Source: Candidatus Dechloromonas phosphorivorans
GTDB taxonomy: Bacteria > Pseudomonadota > Gammaproteobacteria > Burkholderiales > Rhodocyclaceae
Assembly (NCBI GenBank): GCA_016721185.1
Contig: JADKIP010000013.1
Span: 285,173-349,172, forward strand
DNA length: 64,000 bases
Direction of reading: 5' to 3'
The notes under the pieces are model-generated. The model worked only from the letters and a program-made list of their open reading frames with translations, was not told where the DNA came from and did no database searches. A program made the translations under genes and the position numbers. Positions within the stretch are counted from its first letter, which is position 1; the number at the start of each line of letters is the position of its first letter. Of the stretch, positions 18,162-27,220 are shown in pieces.

Positions 18162-19841
18162 ATGGAATCTTTTGCTCAACTATTTGAAGAATCCCTGGCT
18201 CGCCAGGAAATGCGTCAAGGCGAAGTCATCACTGCAGAAGTGGTACTCATCGATCACAACTTCGTTGTGGTTAATGCCGGCCTGAAATCGGAATCCTACG
18301 TTCCGCTTGAAGAATTCCTGAGCGATCAGGGCGAGCTCGAAGTCAAAGTGGGCGATTTCGTCCAGGTTGCCATCGAAATGCTGGAAGACGGCTACGGCGC
18401 AACCCGCCTGTCACGTGATCGCGCCAAGCGCATCGCCGCCTGGAACTTCCTGGAGCAAGCCCTGAACGACAACTCCCTGGTTACCGGTACCATCACTGGT
18501 AAGGTCAAGGGTGGTCTCACCGTCATGTCCAACGGCGTCCGTGCATTCCTGCCGGGTTCCCTGGTCGACATGCGTCCGGTCAAGGACACCACGCCGTACG
18601 AAGGCAAGACCATGGAATTCAAGGTCATCAAGCTTGATCGTAAGCGTAACAACGTCGTTATGTCCCGCCGTGCCGTGCTCGAAGCTACCGCTGACAAAGA
18701 TCGCGAAAAGCTCCTCGAGAACCTCAAGGAAGGCACCACCGTCAAGGGTATCGTCAAGAACATCACCGACTACGGCGCATTCGTCGACCTCGGCGGTATC
18801 GATGGCCTGCTGCACATCACCGACCTGGCCTGGCGCCGCGTCCGTCACCCGAGCGAAGTGCTCAATGTTGGTGACGAAGTTACTGCCAAGATCCTCAAGT
18901 TTGATGCTGAGAAGAACCGCGTCTCCCTGGGTATGAAGCAACTGGGCGACGATCCGTGGGTTGGTATTGCCCGCCGTTACCCGGCTGGTACCCGTTTGTT
19001 CGGCAAGGTCACCAACCTGACCGACTACGGCTCATTCGTTGAAATCGAACAGGGCATCGAAGGTCTGGTTCACGTTTCCGAAATGGATTGGACCAACAAG
19101 AACGTTCACCCGTCCAAGGTTGTTTCTCTGGGTGATGAAGTCGAAGTCATGATCCTTGAAATCGACGAAGAGCGTCGTCGTATCTCCTTGGGTATGAAGC
19201 AGTGCCAAGCCAATCCTTGGGACGACTTCGCGATGAACCACAAGAAGGGCGACAAAGTTAAGGGCGCCATCAAGTCGATCACCGACTTTGGTATCTTTAT
19301 CGGCTTGCCGGGTGGTATCGATGGTCTGGTTCACTTGTCCGACCTGTCCTGGAGCGCAACTGGCGAAGAAGCCATCCGCAACTTCAAGAAGGGTGACGAA
19401 GTTGAAGCCCTGGTCCTCGCCATCGACGTCGAGAAAGAGCGTATCTCCCTCGGCATCAAGCAGATGGAAGGTGATCCGTACACCAACTTCATCGCTACCC
19501 ACGAGAAGAACAGCATCGTCCGCGCCACCGTCAAGATGGTTGATGCTAAGGGCGCTGTGCTGACGCTGGATGGTGAGAATGAAGGTTACCTGCGTGCTTC
19601 CGAGTTCTCGCGTGATCGTATCGACGACCTGTCGCAACATCTGAAGGTCGGTGATGTGGTTGAGGCGATGATCATCAACGTGGATCGCAAGACCCGTGGT
19701 ATCAATCTGTCGATCAAAGCCAAGGACAATGCCGAACAGAATGAAGCCATGCAGAAATTCTCTGCTGACTCCAACTCTGCTGCTTCTGGCACGACCAACC
19801 TGGGTGCCCTGCTCAAAGCCAAGCTCAACCAGCAAGGCTGA
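18162..19841 (+). CDS. rpsA: 30S ribosomal protein S1
   Basis: A 559-residue RNA-binding ribosomal protein that helps mRNA docking at initiation. It begins MESFAQLFEESLARQEMRQG and has six S1 (OB-fold) repeats; repeats 3-6 show the recurring ITDYGAFVDL / LTDYGSFVEI / ITDFGIFIGL pattern and the following GMKQ or GIKQ motif. Codon use is strongly biased to C-ending and preferred codons, as expected of a highly expressed gene. It is followed by ihfB 12 bp on, a conserved pair. Confidence 0.98.
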   Translation: MESFAQLFEESLARQEMRQGEVITAEVVLIDHNFVVVNAGLKSESYVPLEEFLSDQGELEVKVGDFVQVAIEMLEDGYGATRLSRDRAKRIAAWNFLEQALNDNSLVTGTITGKVKGGLTVMSNGVRAFLPGSLVDMRPVKDTTPYEGKTMEFKVIKLDRKRNNVVMSRRAVLEATADKDREKLLENLKEGTTVKGIVKNITDYGAFVDLGGIDGLLHITDLAWRRVRHPSEVLNVGDEVTAKILKFDAEKNRVSLGMKQLGDDPWVGIARRYPAGTRLFGKVTNLTDYGSFVEIEQGIEGLVHVSEMDWTNKNVHPSKVVSLGDEVEVMILEIDEERRRISLGMKQCQANPWDDFAMNHKKGDKVKGAIKSITDFGIFIGLPGGIDGLVHLSDLSWSATGEEAIRNFKKGDEVEALVLAIDVEKERISLGIKQMEGDPYTNFIATHEKNSIVRATVKMVDAKGAVLTLDGENEGYLRASEFSRDRIDDLSQHLKVGDVVEAMIINVDRKTRGINLSIKAKDNAEQNEAMQKFSADSNSAASGTTNLGALLKAKLNQQG

Positions 19842-19853
19842 TAGGCATAAAGC

Positions 19854-20138
19854 ATGACCAAATCCGAGCTCATCGCCCGGCTGGCGGAGCGGTTTCCGCA
19901 GTTGGTGGCGAAAGATGCTGATTTTGCGGTGAAAGTGATTCTCGATGCGATGTCCGAAGCCTTAGTGCGCGGCGATCGTATCGAGATCCGCGGATTCGGC
20001 AGCTTTGCGCTCAACTACCGGCCGCCTCGCACTGGCCGTAACCCCAAGTCGGGGGAGAAGGTCAGCGTACCTGCCAAATGGGTTCCCCATTTCAAGGCGG
20101 GCAAGGAACTGCGCGAACGGGTCGATCAGTCGATCTGA
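19854..20138 (+). CDS. ihfB: Integration host factor subunit beta
   Basis: A 94-residue nucleoid protein that bends DNA as a heterodimer with IhfA. The beta subunit is identified by MTKSELIARLAERFP at the start, the IRGFGSFALNYRPPRTGRNP arm that wraps DNA (with the conserved Pro that intercalates), and KAGKELRERVD at the end. It lies directly downstream of rpsA, the usual place for ihfB, and is closed by a strong terminator. Confidence 0.96.
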   Translation: MTKSELIARLAERFPQLVAKDADFAVKVILDAMSEALVRGDRIEIRGFGSFALNYRPPRTGRNPKSGEKVSVPAKWVPHFKAGKELRERVDQSI

Positions 20139-20166
20139 CGCTGCGCAGGCGCTATGTGGTAGATTC

Positions 20167-20194
20167 GGGGCAGTGAATTTCACTGCCCCTTTTT
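20167..20194 (+). terminator. Rho-independent terminator after ihfB
   Basis: A GC-rich stem GGGGCAGTG / CACTGCCCC (nine base pairs, extendable inward) with loop AATTT is followed directly by five T, a C and five more T. This is a textbook intrinsic terminator for the rpsA-ihfB transcript. It lies only 12 bp before the lapA start, so lapA-lapB either depends on read-through or on a promoter inside ihfB. Confidence 0.88.
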
Positions 20195-20206
20195 CTTTTT
20201 GAAGCC

Positions 20207-20488
20207 ATGACTTTTCTGACTTGGGCCCTTCGGTTCATTATTTTCTTTGTTTTGCTCGCTTTCGCCTTGCGCAACACGCAGCCAGTTAGCCTCCAGTTGA
20301 TTCTCGATCATGCTTGGGAGGCGCCACTGGTTATCGTTCTCTTGGTGTTTTTCGCGTGCGGCGCAATTCTCGGTATCTTGTCGGTTGTTGGGGTCATTTT
20401 TCGCCAACGCCGTGAAATTTCGCGCCTCAAGCGTGAGGCAGTAAAGCCGCAGCAACCGGTTTTCCCGGAACCATCAGCCCCGATATGA
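20207..20488 (+). CDS. lapA: Lipopolysaccharide assembly protein A (LapA domain)
   Basis: A 93-residue inner-membrane protein with two hydrophobic helices (about 4-18 and 41-63) and a basic cytoplasmic tail. The FALRNTQPVSL stretch after the first helix is typical of LapA/YciS proteins, which work with LapB in LPS assembly and control of LpxC. Its stop overlaps the lapB start as ATGA. Confidence 0.88.
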   Translation: MTFLTWALRFIIFFVLLAFALRNTQPVSLQLILDHAWEAPLVIVLLVFFACGAILGILSVVGVIFRQRREISRLKREAVKPQQPVFPEPSAPI

Positions 20489-21657
20489 ACGAACTCTTTG
20501 AATATTGGCAGCTATTACTTATCCCAGTTTTCTTTTTATTGGGTTGGGCTGCTGCTCGCGTTGATATGCGGCAAGTGGTTCATGAGTCCCGTGCGCTGCC
20601 ACGCTCCTATTTTCAGGGGCTCAATTTTCTGCTCAACGAGCAGCCCGACAAGGCCATCGACTCCTTTCTCGAAGTGGCGAAGGTCGATTCCCAGACGGTC
20701 GAGCTGCACTTTGCGCTCGGTAATCTTTTCCGCAGGCGTGGCGAGACTGAGCGCGCCATCCGCATGCACCAGAATCTGATTGATCGTCCCGATCTCGATG
20801 ATGGCGTTCGTCTGCATGCTCTCTCCGAATTGGGGCAGGATTATCTGAAGGCCGGTCTGCTTGACCGGGCTGAGGAAATTTTCAACAAACTGATTGGTAC
20901 CCCGTTTGAAGATGAAGCCAAGCGCAGTCTGCTGGAAATTTTTCAGGCTGAAAAAGAGTGGCTGAAGGCGATTGAACTGGCGCGCGAGTTGCCCGATGTG
21001 GCCTCGCAGCAAGAGGTCGCCGAGTTTTACTGTGAATTGGCAGCTAACGAAATAATGCGCTCGAAGCCGGAGCCGGCTCGTGCTTATCTCGAATTGGCCA
21101 TGCAGCAAAATCGCAAATGTGTGCGAGCCAGTCTCTTACAGGGAGATTTGCTGTTGCAGGAAGGCCGGCAGGAAGCTGCGATCGAAGCTTGGCAGCGTAT
21201 CGAACAGCAGGATCCCGCCTACTTGGCGTTAATTGCCCAACGCCTGCTTGAGAGCTATCGCAAACTTGAGCGCCGGGACGAAGGTATCGCGCTGCTCAGC
21301 GTTTATCTTGAACGCTATCCGTCGCTCGATCTGTTGGATGTGGTCTATCAATTGGTGCTGGAAGGTGAAGGAACGGAAGCGGCTTACCGATTGGTGCGAG
21401 CTGAACTCCAGCGCAACCCGACCCTGCTCGGCCTGGAAAAACTGATGAGCGCCCGTCTGCCTTTGGTGGCGCCGGATGTCAGGCCGGATGTCGAACTGGC
21501 CAAGACGATCATCCAGGGCTATACCAAGCGACTGTCACGTTATCGGTGCGATAATTGTGGTTTCAAGGCGCGCCAATTTTACTGGCGCTGTCCGGCCTGT
21601 GGCGGCTGGGAAACCTATCCGCCGCGCCGTAGCGAAGAATTCGATCAAACCTTGTAG
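20485..21657 (+). CDS. lapB: Lipopolysaccharide assembly protein B (LapB/YciM)
   Basis: A 390-residue membrane-anchored scaffold with one N-terminal helix (about residues 8-25), a long array of TPR repeats, and a C-terminal rubredoxin-type zinc ribbon with two Cys pairs (YRCDNCGFKA and WRCPACGGW). In E. coli LapB recruits FtsH to degrade LpxC and so limits LPS synthesis. Coupling to lapA by ATGA and the nearby ugd and heptose genes fit a role in envelope assembly. Confidence 0.94.
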   Translation: MNELFEYWQLLLIPVFFLLGWAAARVDMRQVVHESRALPRSYFQGLNFLLNEQPDKAIDSFLEVAKVDSQTVELHFALGNLFRRRGETERAIRMHQNLIDRPDLDDGVRLHALSELGQDYLKAGLLDRAEEIFNKLIGTPFEDEAKRSLLEIFQAEKEWLKAIELARELPDVASQQEVAEFYCELAANEIMRSKPEPARAYLELAMQQNRKCVRASLLQGDLLLQEGRQEAAIEAWQRIEQQDPAYLALIAQRLLESYRKLERRDEGIALLSVYLERYPSLDLLDVVYQLVLEGEGTEAAYRLVRAELQRNPTLLGLEKLMSARLPLVAPDVRPDVELAKTIIQGYTKRLSRYRCDNCGFKARQFYWRCPACGGWETYPPRRSEEFDQTL

Positions 21658-21666
21658 GATACTTTT

Positions 21667-22986
21667 ATGAAAATTACCGTTGTCGGTACCGGCTATGTCG
21701 GTCTGGTAAGTGGCACCTGTCTGGCTGAAGTAGGCAATGATGTTCTCTGTCTGGACGTTGATCCGGCCAAGATCCGCATTCTTGAAGAAGGCGGCATCCC
21801 GATCTACGAACCGGGCCTGCAGGAAATGGTCCGCCGCAACGTCGCGGCCGGCCGCCTGCACTTCACCACCGACATCGAAAAAGCCGTCCAGCACGGCACC
21901 ATCCAGTTCATTGCCGTCGGCACCCCGCCCGACGAAGACGGCTCGGCCGATCTCCAGTATGTGCTTGCCGCTGCTCGCAGCATCGGCCGCCTGATGACCG
22001 ATTACAAAGTTGTGGTCGACAAAAGTACCGTGCCGGTTGGTACCGGCGCCAAGGTCAAGGCAGCGATTCTCGACGAACTGGCCAAACGTGCGGTCGACAT
22101 TCCGTTCAGCGTTGTTTCCAACCCGGAATTCCTGAAAGAAGGCGCCGCCGTTGAAGACTTCATGCGCCCCGATCGCATCGTCGTTGGCGCCGAAGAAGAG
22201 CAAGCCATCCACCTGATGCGCGCCCTCTACGCTCCATTCCAGCGCAACCACGAACGCCTGATCATCACCGACGTCAAGAGTGCCGAACTCACCAAGTACG
22301 CCGCCAACGCCATGCTGGCGACGCGCATCAGCTTCATGAACGAACTGGCCAATCTCGCCGAAGTGCTCGGTGCCGACATTGAAATGGTTCGCCAGGGCAT
22401 CGGCTCCGATCCGCGCATCGGCTACCACTTCCTCTACCCCGGCTGCGGCTACGGCGGTTCCTGCTTCCCGAAAGACGTCAAGGCGCTGATCAAAACGGCG
22501 GCCGACGATGCCAACATCAGCCTCAAAGTGCTGACCGCCGTTGAAGAAGCCAACGATGCCCAGAAGCACGTCCTCACCGGCAAGCTCAAAGCCCGCTTCG
22601 GCGATCTGAAGGGCAAGCACTTCGCCCTCTGGGGGCTTTCCTTCAAGCCCAATACCGACGACATGCGCGATGCGCCGAGCCGCGAACTGATTGCCGACCT
22701 CTTCGCCGCCGGAGCCACCGTAACCGCCTACGACCCGGTCGCCATGCACGAAACCCAGCGTATTTTCGGCGATGAGCCACGTCTGCAATATGCCGAGAAC
22801 CCGATGGGCGCCCTCGACAACGCCGACGCGCTGGTCATCGTTACCGAATGGAAGGAATTCCGTAGCCCGGATTTCGAGGCGATCAAGCAAACCCTGAAGA
22901 ACCCGGTGATCTTCGATGGGCGCAACCTTTACGATCCCAAATTTGTGCGTGGGCTGGGCATCGAATATTTTGCTATTGGGCGTTAA
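21667..22986 (+). CDS. ugd: UDP-glucose 6-dehydrogenase
   Basis: A 439-residue NAD-dependent enzyme that oxidises UDP-glucose to UDP-glucuronate, a precursor for acidic polysaccharide or LPS sugars. Seen are the N-terminal GTGYVGLVSGTCLAEVGNDV, DKSTVPVGTG, NPEFLKEGAAVEDFM, and the catalytic Cys in GYGGSCFPKD (Cys266 by my count). The C-terminal domain has SFKPNTDDMRDAPS. Codons are more strongly C-ending than in its neighbours, suggesting high expression or a separate history. It starts nine bp after lapB. Confidence 0.97.
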   Translation: MKITVVGTGYVGLVSGTCLAEVGNDVLCLDVDPAKIRILEEGGIPIYEPGLQEMVRRNVAAGRLHFTTDIEKAVQHGTIQFIAVGTPPDEDGSADLQYVLAAARSIGRLMTDYKVVVDKSTVPVGTGAKVKAAILDELAKRAVDIPFSVVSNPEFLKEGAAVEDFMRPDRIVVGAEEEQAIHLMRALYAPFQRNHERLIITDVKSAELTKYAANAMLATRISFMNELANLAEVLGADIEMVRQGIGSDPRIGYHFLYPGCGYGGSCFPKDVKALIKTAADDANISLKVLTAVEEANDAQKHVLTGKLKARFGDLKGKHFALWGLSFKPNTDDMRDAPSRELIADLFAAGATVTAYDPVAMHETQRIFGDEPRLQYAENPMGALDNADALVIVTEWKEFRSPDFEAIKQTLKNPVIFDGRNLYDPKFVRGLGIEYFAIGR

Positions 22987-23001
22987 GGGGCGGTAAGCGG
23001 C

Positions 23002-23928
23002 ATGCTGGAAAAAGTTGCGCAGGTTCGTCTGCTGGTCGTTGGCGATGTGATGCTCGACCGTTACTGGTTTGGCGAAGTTAGCCGCATTTCGCCGGAAGCG
23101 CCGGTGCCGGTGGTCAAGGTCGAGCGGATCGAGGAGCGCCTGGGCGGGGCGGCCAATGTGGCGCGGAATGCGGCTGCTGTCGGGGCTAAAACCGTGCTGC
23201 TTTCCGTCGTTGGTGACGATGAAGCAGGGCGGAGTTTGTCCCGCATGCTGGCCGAAGGTGAAATTGATGCCGGTTTGCACGTTGACCGCAACATTGATAC
23301 CACGGTCAAGCTGCGTGTCATCGGCCGCCAGCAGCAGTTGTTGCGCATTGATTTTGAAACGACGCCCTCGCATGAAATCCTGCAAGCCAAGCTGTCGGAA
23401 TTTGAAAAACGGGTTGCCGAATCCGATGTCGTAATCCTCTCTGATTATGGCAAGGGTGGCCTGACCCATATCGCCGAGATGATTCGATTGGCCCGTGCCG
23501 CCGGCAAGCCGGTGCTGGTTGATCCCAAGGGTGATGACTACGCAAAATATGCCGGGGCAACAGTGATTACGCCAAATCGTTCGGAGCTGCGCGATGTGGT
23601 TGGGCGCTGGACGTCTGAAGAGGATCTGGCGACCAAGGCGCAGAAACTTCGTGGCGAACTTGGCCTCGAAGCGCTCTTGGTGACGCGCAGCGAAGAGGGG
23701 ATGACTTTGTTCTCCGAGGGTGAAGTCCATCATCAGGCAGCCCATGCGCTTGAAGTATTTGATGTTTCCGGTGCCGGCGATACGGTCATCGCGACGCTGG
23801 CCGTCATGCTGGCGGCGGGTGCCGACTGGGATGAAGCCATCCGCACCGCCAATATTGCGGCCAGTATCGTTGTCGGCAAACTGGGCACGGCCGTTGTCAC
23901 GCGCGAAGAACTCGCCGCTGCTTTGTAA
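23002..23928 (+). CDS. hldA: D-glycero-beta-D-manno-heptose-7-phosphate kinase
   Basis: A 308-residue PfkB-family kinase, equal to domain I of E. coli HldE (RfaE), acting in ADP-heptose synthesis for the LPS inner core. Motifs include the N-terminal GDVMLDRYWFGEVSRISPEAPVPV-type signature, the G-G-A-A-N segment LGGAANVARNAAA, and the C-terminal anion hole VSGAGDTVIATLAV. The adenylyltransferase domain is absent, so a separate HldC-type enzyme must be elsewhere. It precedes hldD by nine bp. Confidence 0.94.
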   Translation: MLEKVAQVRLLVVGDVMLDRYWFGEVSRISPEAPVPVVKVERIEERLGGAANVARNAAAVGAKTVLLSVVGDDEAGRSLSRMLAEGEIDAGLHVDRNIDTTVKLRVIGRQQQLLRIDFETTPSHEILQAKLSEFEKRVAESDVVILSDYGKGGLTHIAEMIRLARAAGKPVLVDPKGDDYAKYAGATVITPNRSELRDVVGRWTSEEDLATKAQKLRGELGLEALLVTRSEEGMTLFSEGEVHHQAAHALEVFDVSGAGDTVIATLAVMLAAGADWDEAIRTANIAASIVVGKLGTAVVTREELAAAL

Positions 23929-23937
23929 GGGAAAATC

Positions 23938-24936
23938 ATGTACATCGTTGTGACCGGCGCCGCCGGCTTTATCGGTTCGAATATCGTCAAGGCGCTCAAT
24001 GAGCGTGGTATTACCAAGATCATTGCGGTCGATAATTTGACCAAGGCCGACAAGTTCAAGAATCTGATCGATTGCGAAATTTCGGATTATCTCGACAAGC
24101 ACGACTTCATCGAGCGCATCCAGGCGGGTCATTTCGAGGGTGAAATCGACGCCATTTTCCATGAAGGTGCCTGTTCCGACACCATGGAAACCGACGGCCG
24201 CTACATGATGGAGAACAATTACCGTTACTCGATGATCTTGCTCGACTGGTGTCAGGATCAGGATGTCCAGTTCCTTTACGCGTCGAGCGCAGCGACCTAT
24301 GGCAGTACCAGTGTTTTCAAGGAAGAGCGCCAGTACGAAGGGCCGCTCAACGTTTACGGTTACTCCAAATTTCTTTTCGACCAGGTTGTCCGGCAGCGTC
24401 TGGCGAAGGATCCGTCGTCACAGATCGTCGGCTTCCGTTATTTCAATGTCTATGGTCCGCGTGAAACCCACAAGGGGCGCATGGCTTCGGTGGCTTTTCA
24501 CAACTTCAACCAGTTTCGGGCAGATGGCAAGGTCAAGCTGTTTGAAGGTTCGCATGGTTACGAAAACGGCGGCCAACAGCGCGATTTTGTTTATGTCGGT
24601 GATGTGGCCAAAGTCAATCTGTTCTTCCTTGATCATCCGGAAACGTCCGGCATCTTCAATCTTGGCTCCGGCCGGGCGCAGAGTTTCAATGATGTCGCGG
24701 TTGCTGCGGTCAACGGCTGCCGCAGGGCAAAAAGCGAGGCTCCGCTAATGTTGGCGGAACTGCTTGCTCAGGGCTTGCTCGAATACATCGCCTTCCCCGA
24801 GGCGCTGAAGGGCAAGTACCAGGCATTCACGCAGGCTGATCTGACCCGCCTGCGGGCTGCCGGCTACGCTGCGCCGATGGCCACGGTTGAGGAGGGCGTT
24901 TCCCAATATATTGATTGGCTCAATCAGAATGTATAA
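23938..24936 (+). CDS. hldD: ADP-L-glycero-D-manno-heptose 6-epimerase
   Basis: A 332-residue SDR enzyme that epimerises ADP-D-glycero-D-manno-heptose to the L form, the last step before heptose transfer to lipid A-Kdo2. It starts MYIVVTGAAGFIGSNIVKAL and carries HEGACSDTMETDG, YASSAATYG, NVYGYSKFLFD (catalytic Tyr-x3-Lys) and RYFNVYGP. Its 3' end overlaps the cysM start by eight bases. Confidence 0.97.
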   Translation: MYIVVTGAAGFIGSNIVKALNERGITKIIAVDNLTKADKFKNLIDCEISDYLDKHDFIERIQAGHFEGEIDAIFHEGACSDTMETDGRYMMENNYRYSMILLDWCQDQDVQFLYASSAATYGSTSVFKEERQYEGPLNVYGYSKFLFDQVVRQRLAKDPSSQIVGFRYFNVYGPRETHKGRMASVAFHNFNQFRADGKVKLFEGSHGYENGGQQRDFVYVGDVAKVNLFFLDHPETSGIFNLGSGRAQSFNDVAVAAVNGCRRAKSEAPLMLAELLAQGLLEYIAFPEALKGKYQAFTQADLTRLRAAGYAAPMATVEEGVSQYIDWLNQNV

Positions 24937-25828
24937 AACCCTGCAGGATTTTGTCGGCAATACCCCCTTGGTTCGGTTGGTGCGTATTCCCGGTGCCGAC
25001 AATGACCAGCGTGGCAACGTGATTCTCGCCAAACTGGAAGGTAACAACCCTGCCGGTTCGGTAAAGGATCGGCCAGCGCTGTCAATGATCGTCCATGCCG
25101 AAGCGCGCGGCGACATCAAGCCGGGTGATACGCTGATCGAGGCAACCTCCGGCAACACCGGCATCGCGCTCGCCATGGCGGCGGCGATGAAGGGTTACAG
25201 GATGATCCTCGTCATGCCGGAAAATCAGAGTATCGAGCGTCGCCAGAGCATGCGTGCTTTTGGTGCCGATCTGGTGTTGACGCCGAAGGATGGCGGCATG
25301 GAACTGGCGCGTGATGTCGCCGACAAAATGCGTGACGAAGGCAAGGGCATCATCCTCGACCAGTTCGGCAACCCGGATAATCCGCTGGCCCACTTTGAAG
25401 GTACCGGCCCGGAAATCTGGCGTGATACTGCCGGCAAAATTACCCACTTTGTGGCGAGCATGGGCACCACCGGTACCGTCATGGGTGTCTCGAAATTTCT
25501 CAAGGCGCAGAATCCGGCAATCCAGATCGTTGGCTGTCAGCCGGAAGACGGTAGCCAGATTCCCGGCATCCGCAAATGGCCGGAAGCCTATCTGCCCAAG
25601 ATTTACGATAAAACCAACGTTGACCGCATCGAATACGTTGGCCAGGCCGATGCTGAAGCAATGACGCGGCGCTTGGCCATGGAAGAGGGTATCTTCGCCG
25701 GTATTTCCTCCGGTGGTGGTGTTGCCGTGGCCCTGCGCCTGTCGCAACAATTGGAAGATGCCGTGATCGTCAGCATCATTTGCGATCGCGGTGACCGTTA
25801 TCTGTCGACGGGCGTCTTTCCGGCGTGA
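24929..25828 (+). CDS. cysM: Cysteine synthase B
   Basis: A 299-residue PLP enzyme that makes cysteine from O-acetylserine and sulfide or thiosulfate. I choose the ATG at 24929, inside the last codons of hldD, because the product then begins MYKTLQDFVGNTPLVRL as in the family; the frame is open further upstream. The PLP lysine is in NPAGSVKDRPA (Lys46), and EATSGNTGIALAM and GTTGTVMGVS bind the cofactor phosphate. The MYKTLQDFVGNTPLVRL start and the short C-terminus favour CysM over CysK. Confidence 0.93.
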   Translation: MYKTLQDFVGNTPLVRLVRIPGADNDQRGNVILAKLEGNNPAGSVKDRPALSMIVHAEARGDIKPGDTLIEATSGNTGIALAMAAAMKGYRMILVMPENQSIERRQSMRAFGADLVLTPKDGGMELARDVADKMRDEGKGIILDQFGNPDNPLAHFEGTGPEIWRDTAGKITHFVASMGTTGTVMGVSKFLKAQNPAIQIVGCQPEDGSQIPGIRKWPEAYLPKIYDKTNVDRIEYVGQADAEAMTRRLAMEEGIFAGISSGGGVAVALRLSQQLEDAVIVSIICDRGDRYLSTGVFPA

Positions 25829-26610
25829 AACCAGTCCTTGTTTTTGACATCGAGACCATTCCCGATGTCGCCGGCCTGCGTCGGTTGAATGATCTGCCGG
25901 CCGAACTTTCCGATGATGAAGTCGCCGAACTCGCCTTCCAGCAGCGCCGGGCCAAAACCGGGCATGATTTCCTGCAACTGCATTTGCAGCGCATCGTCAC
26001 CATTTCCTGCGTGCTGCGCACCAGTGAAGGCCTGAAAGTCTGGTCGCTGGCCGAACCGGCGCTCAGCGAAGGCGAAATCATCCAGCGCTTCTTTGACGGC
26101 ATCGAGAAATTCACGCCGCAGATTGTTTCGTGGAATGGCAGCGGTTTCGATCTGCCGGTGCTGCATTATCGCGGCATGCTGCATGGCGTTAGCGCGCCGC
26201 GTTATTGGGATCTCGGTGACGGCGACTATGCCGACAGCCGCGATTTCAAATGGAATAACTACATCAGCCGTTACCACACCCGGCACCTCGATCTGATGGA
26301 TCTGCTGGCGCTCTACAATGCCCGGGCCAATGCCCCGCTCGACGATCTGGCCAAACTCTTCGGTTTCCCCGGCAAGCTCGGCATGGATGGCGGCAAGGTC
26401 TGGGAAGCCTGGCAGGCCGGCAAGAGCGCTGATATCCGCGACTACTGCGAAACCGATGTGATCAATACCTATCTGGTCTATAACCGCTTCCGCCGCCTGC
26501 GGGGTGAGCTGAGTGCCGCTGAAGAGCTTGCCGAGGGCGAGTTCGTCAAGGCGCAACTCGGCAAGATCGGTGCGCCGCACTGGCAGGAGTTTCTCGCTGC
26601 CTGGCGATGA
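25825..26610 (+). CDS. Predicted 3'-5' exonuclease (DEDDy, PolB-like exonuclease domain)
   Basis: A 261-residue single-domain nuclease. The acidic metal ligands are visible: LVFDIETIPD (Exo I), WNGSGFDLPVL (Exo II) and DYCETDVINTYLVY (Exo III with the Tyr-x3-Asp form). This matches the predicted exonucleases related to B-family polymerases that occur as small orphan proteins. The GTG start overlaps the cysM stop (GTGA), so it is probably made from the same message. Function in repair or RNA/DNA turnover is not known to me. Confidence 0.82.
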   Translation: MKPVLVFDIETIPDVAGLRRLNDLPAELSDDEVAELAFQQRRAKTGHDFLQLHLQRIVTISCVLRTSEGLKVWSLAEPALSEGEIIQRFFDGIEKFTPQIVSWNGSGFDLPVLHYRGMLHGVSAPRYWDLGDGDYADSRDFKWNNYISRYHTRHLDLMDLLALYNARANAPLDDLAKLFGFPGKLGMDGGKVWEAWQAGKSADIRDYCETDVINTYLVYNRFRRLRGELSAAEELAEGEFVKAQLGKIGAPHWQEFLAAWR

Positions 26611-26634
26611 CAGTTTCTAGCACGACGTTATAAT
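26607..26634 (+). promoter_or_regulatory. Probable sigma-70 promoter for ppa
   Basis: ATGACA at 26607-26612 and TATAAT at 26629-26634 are separated by 16 bp. The leader of about 28 bp then contains AGAGAG just before the ppa ATG. The perfect -10 box fits a strongly expressed housekeeping gene. The -35 box overlaps the end of the exonuclease gene. Confidence 0.6.
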
Positions 26635-26668
26635 CACAAGTTCTCAAACCAAACGCAGAGAGATAACG

Positions 26669-27217
26669 ATGGCCCTGAACAACGTTCCTTCCGGTAAGTC
26701 CCTTCCTGATGATTTCAACGTCATCATCGAAATCACCGCCCATTCCGACCCCGTCAAGTACGAAGTCGACAAGGACAGCGGCGCGATCTTCGTTGATCGT
26801 TTCATGTCCACCTCCATGCACTATCCCTGCAACTACGGCTACATCCCGCACACCATCGCCGGTGACGGTGATCCGGTTGACGTGCTGGTGATCAGCCCCT
26901 TCCCGCTGCCGCCGGGCGTTGTCGTCCGCTGCCGTCCGCTCGGCCAGTTGTCGATGACCGACGAAGGTGGTGAGGATGCCAAGCTGCTGGCCGTCCCGGT
27001 TGATAAGCTGACCCCGCTCTACAAGCACTACAAGACCCACGAAGATGCACCGGAATTGCTGCGGGCGCAGATTGCCCACTTCTTCGAGCACTACAAGGAT
27101 CTCGAACCGGGCAAGTGGGTCAAGGTCAATGGCTGGGAAGGTATCGAAGCAGCCAAAAACGAAATCACTCAAGGCGTCAAGCGTTACAACGACGCGAAAG
27201 ACAAGCCGGCTTACTAA
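26669..27217 (+). CDS. ppa: Inorganic pyrophosphatase (family I)
   Basis: A 182-residue cytoplasmic enzyme that hydrolyses pyrophosphate to drive biosynthetic reactions. The family signature GDGDPVDVLVI with its metal-binding aspartates is present, along with YGYIPHTI and the closing Lys-rich ...VKVNGWEGIEAAKNEI stretch. It is followed three bp later by nadE, a pyrophosphate-producing enzyme. Confidence 0.97.
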   Translation: MALNNVPSGKSLPDDFNVIIEITAHSDPVKYEVDKDSGAIFVDRFMSTSMHYPCNYGYIPHTIAGDGDPVDVLVISPFPLPPGVVVRCRPLGQLSMTDEGGEDAKLLAVPVDKLTPLYKHYKTHEDAPELLRAQIAHFFEHYKDLEPGKWVKVNGWEGIEAAKNEITQGVKRYNDAKDKPAY

Positions 27218-27220
27218 GCA

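Noticed and set aside
21535..24162. An 875-codon open frame on the minus strand
   Set aside because: It lies antisense to lapB, ugd, hldA and hldD, all clearly real; long antisense frames arise from GC-rich codon bias, and the product has no known motif.
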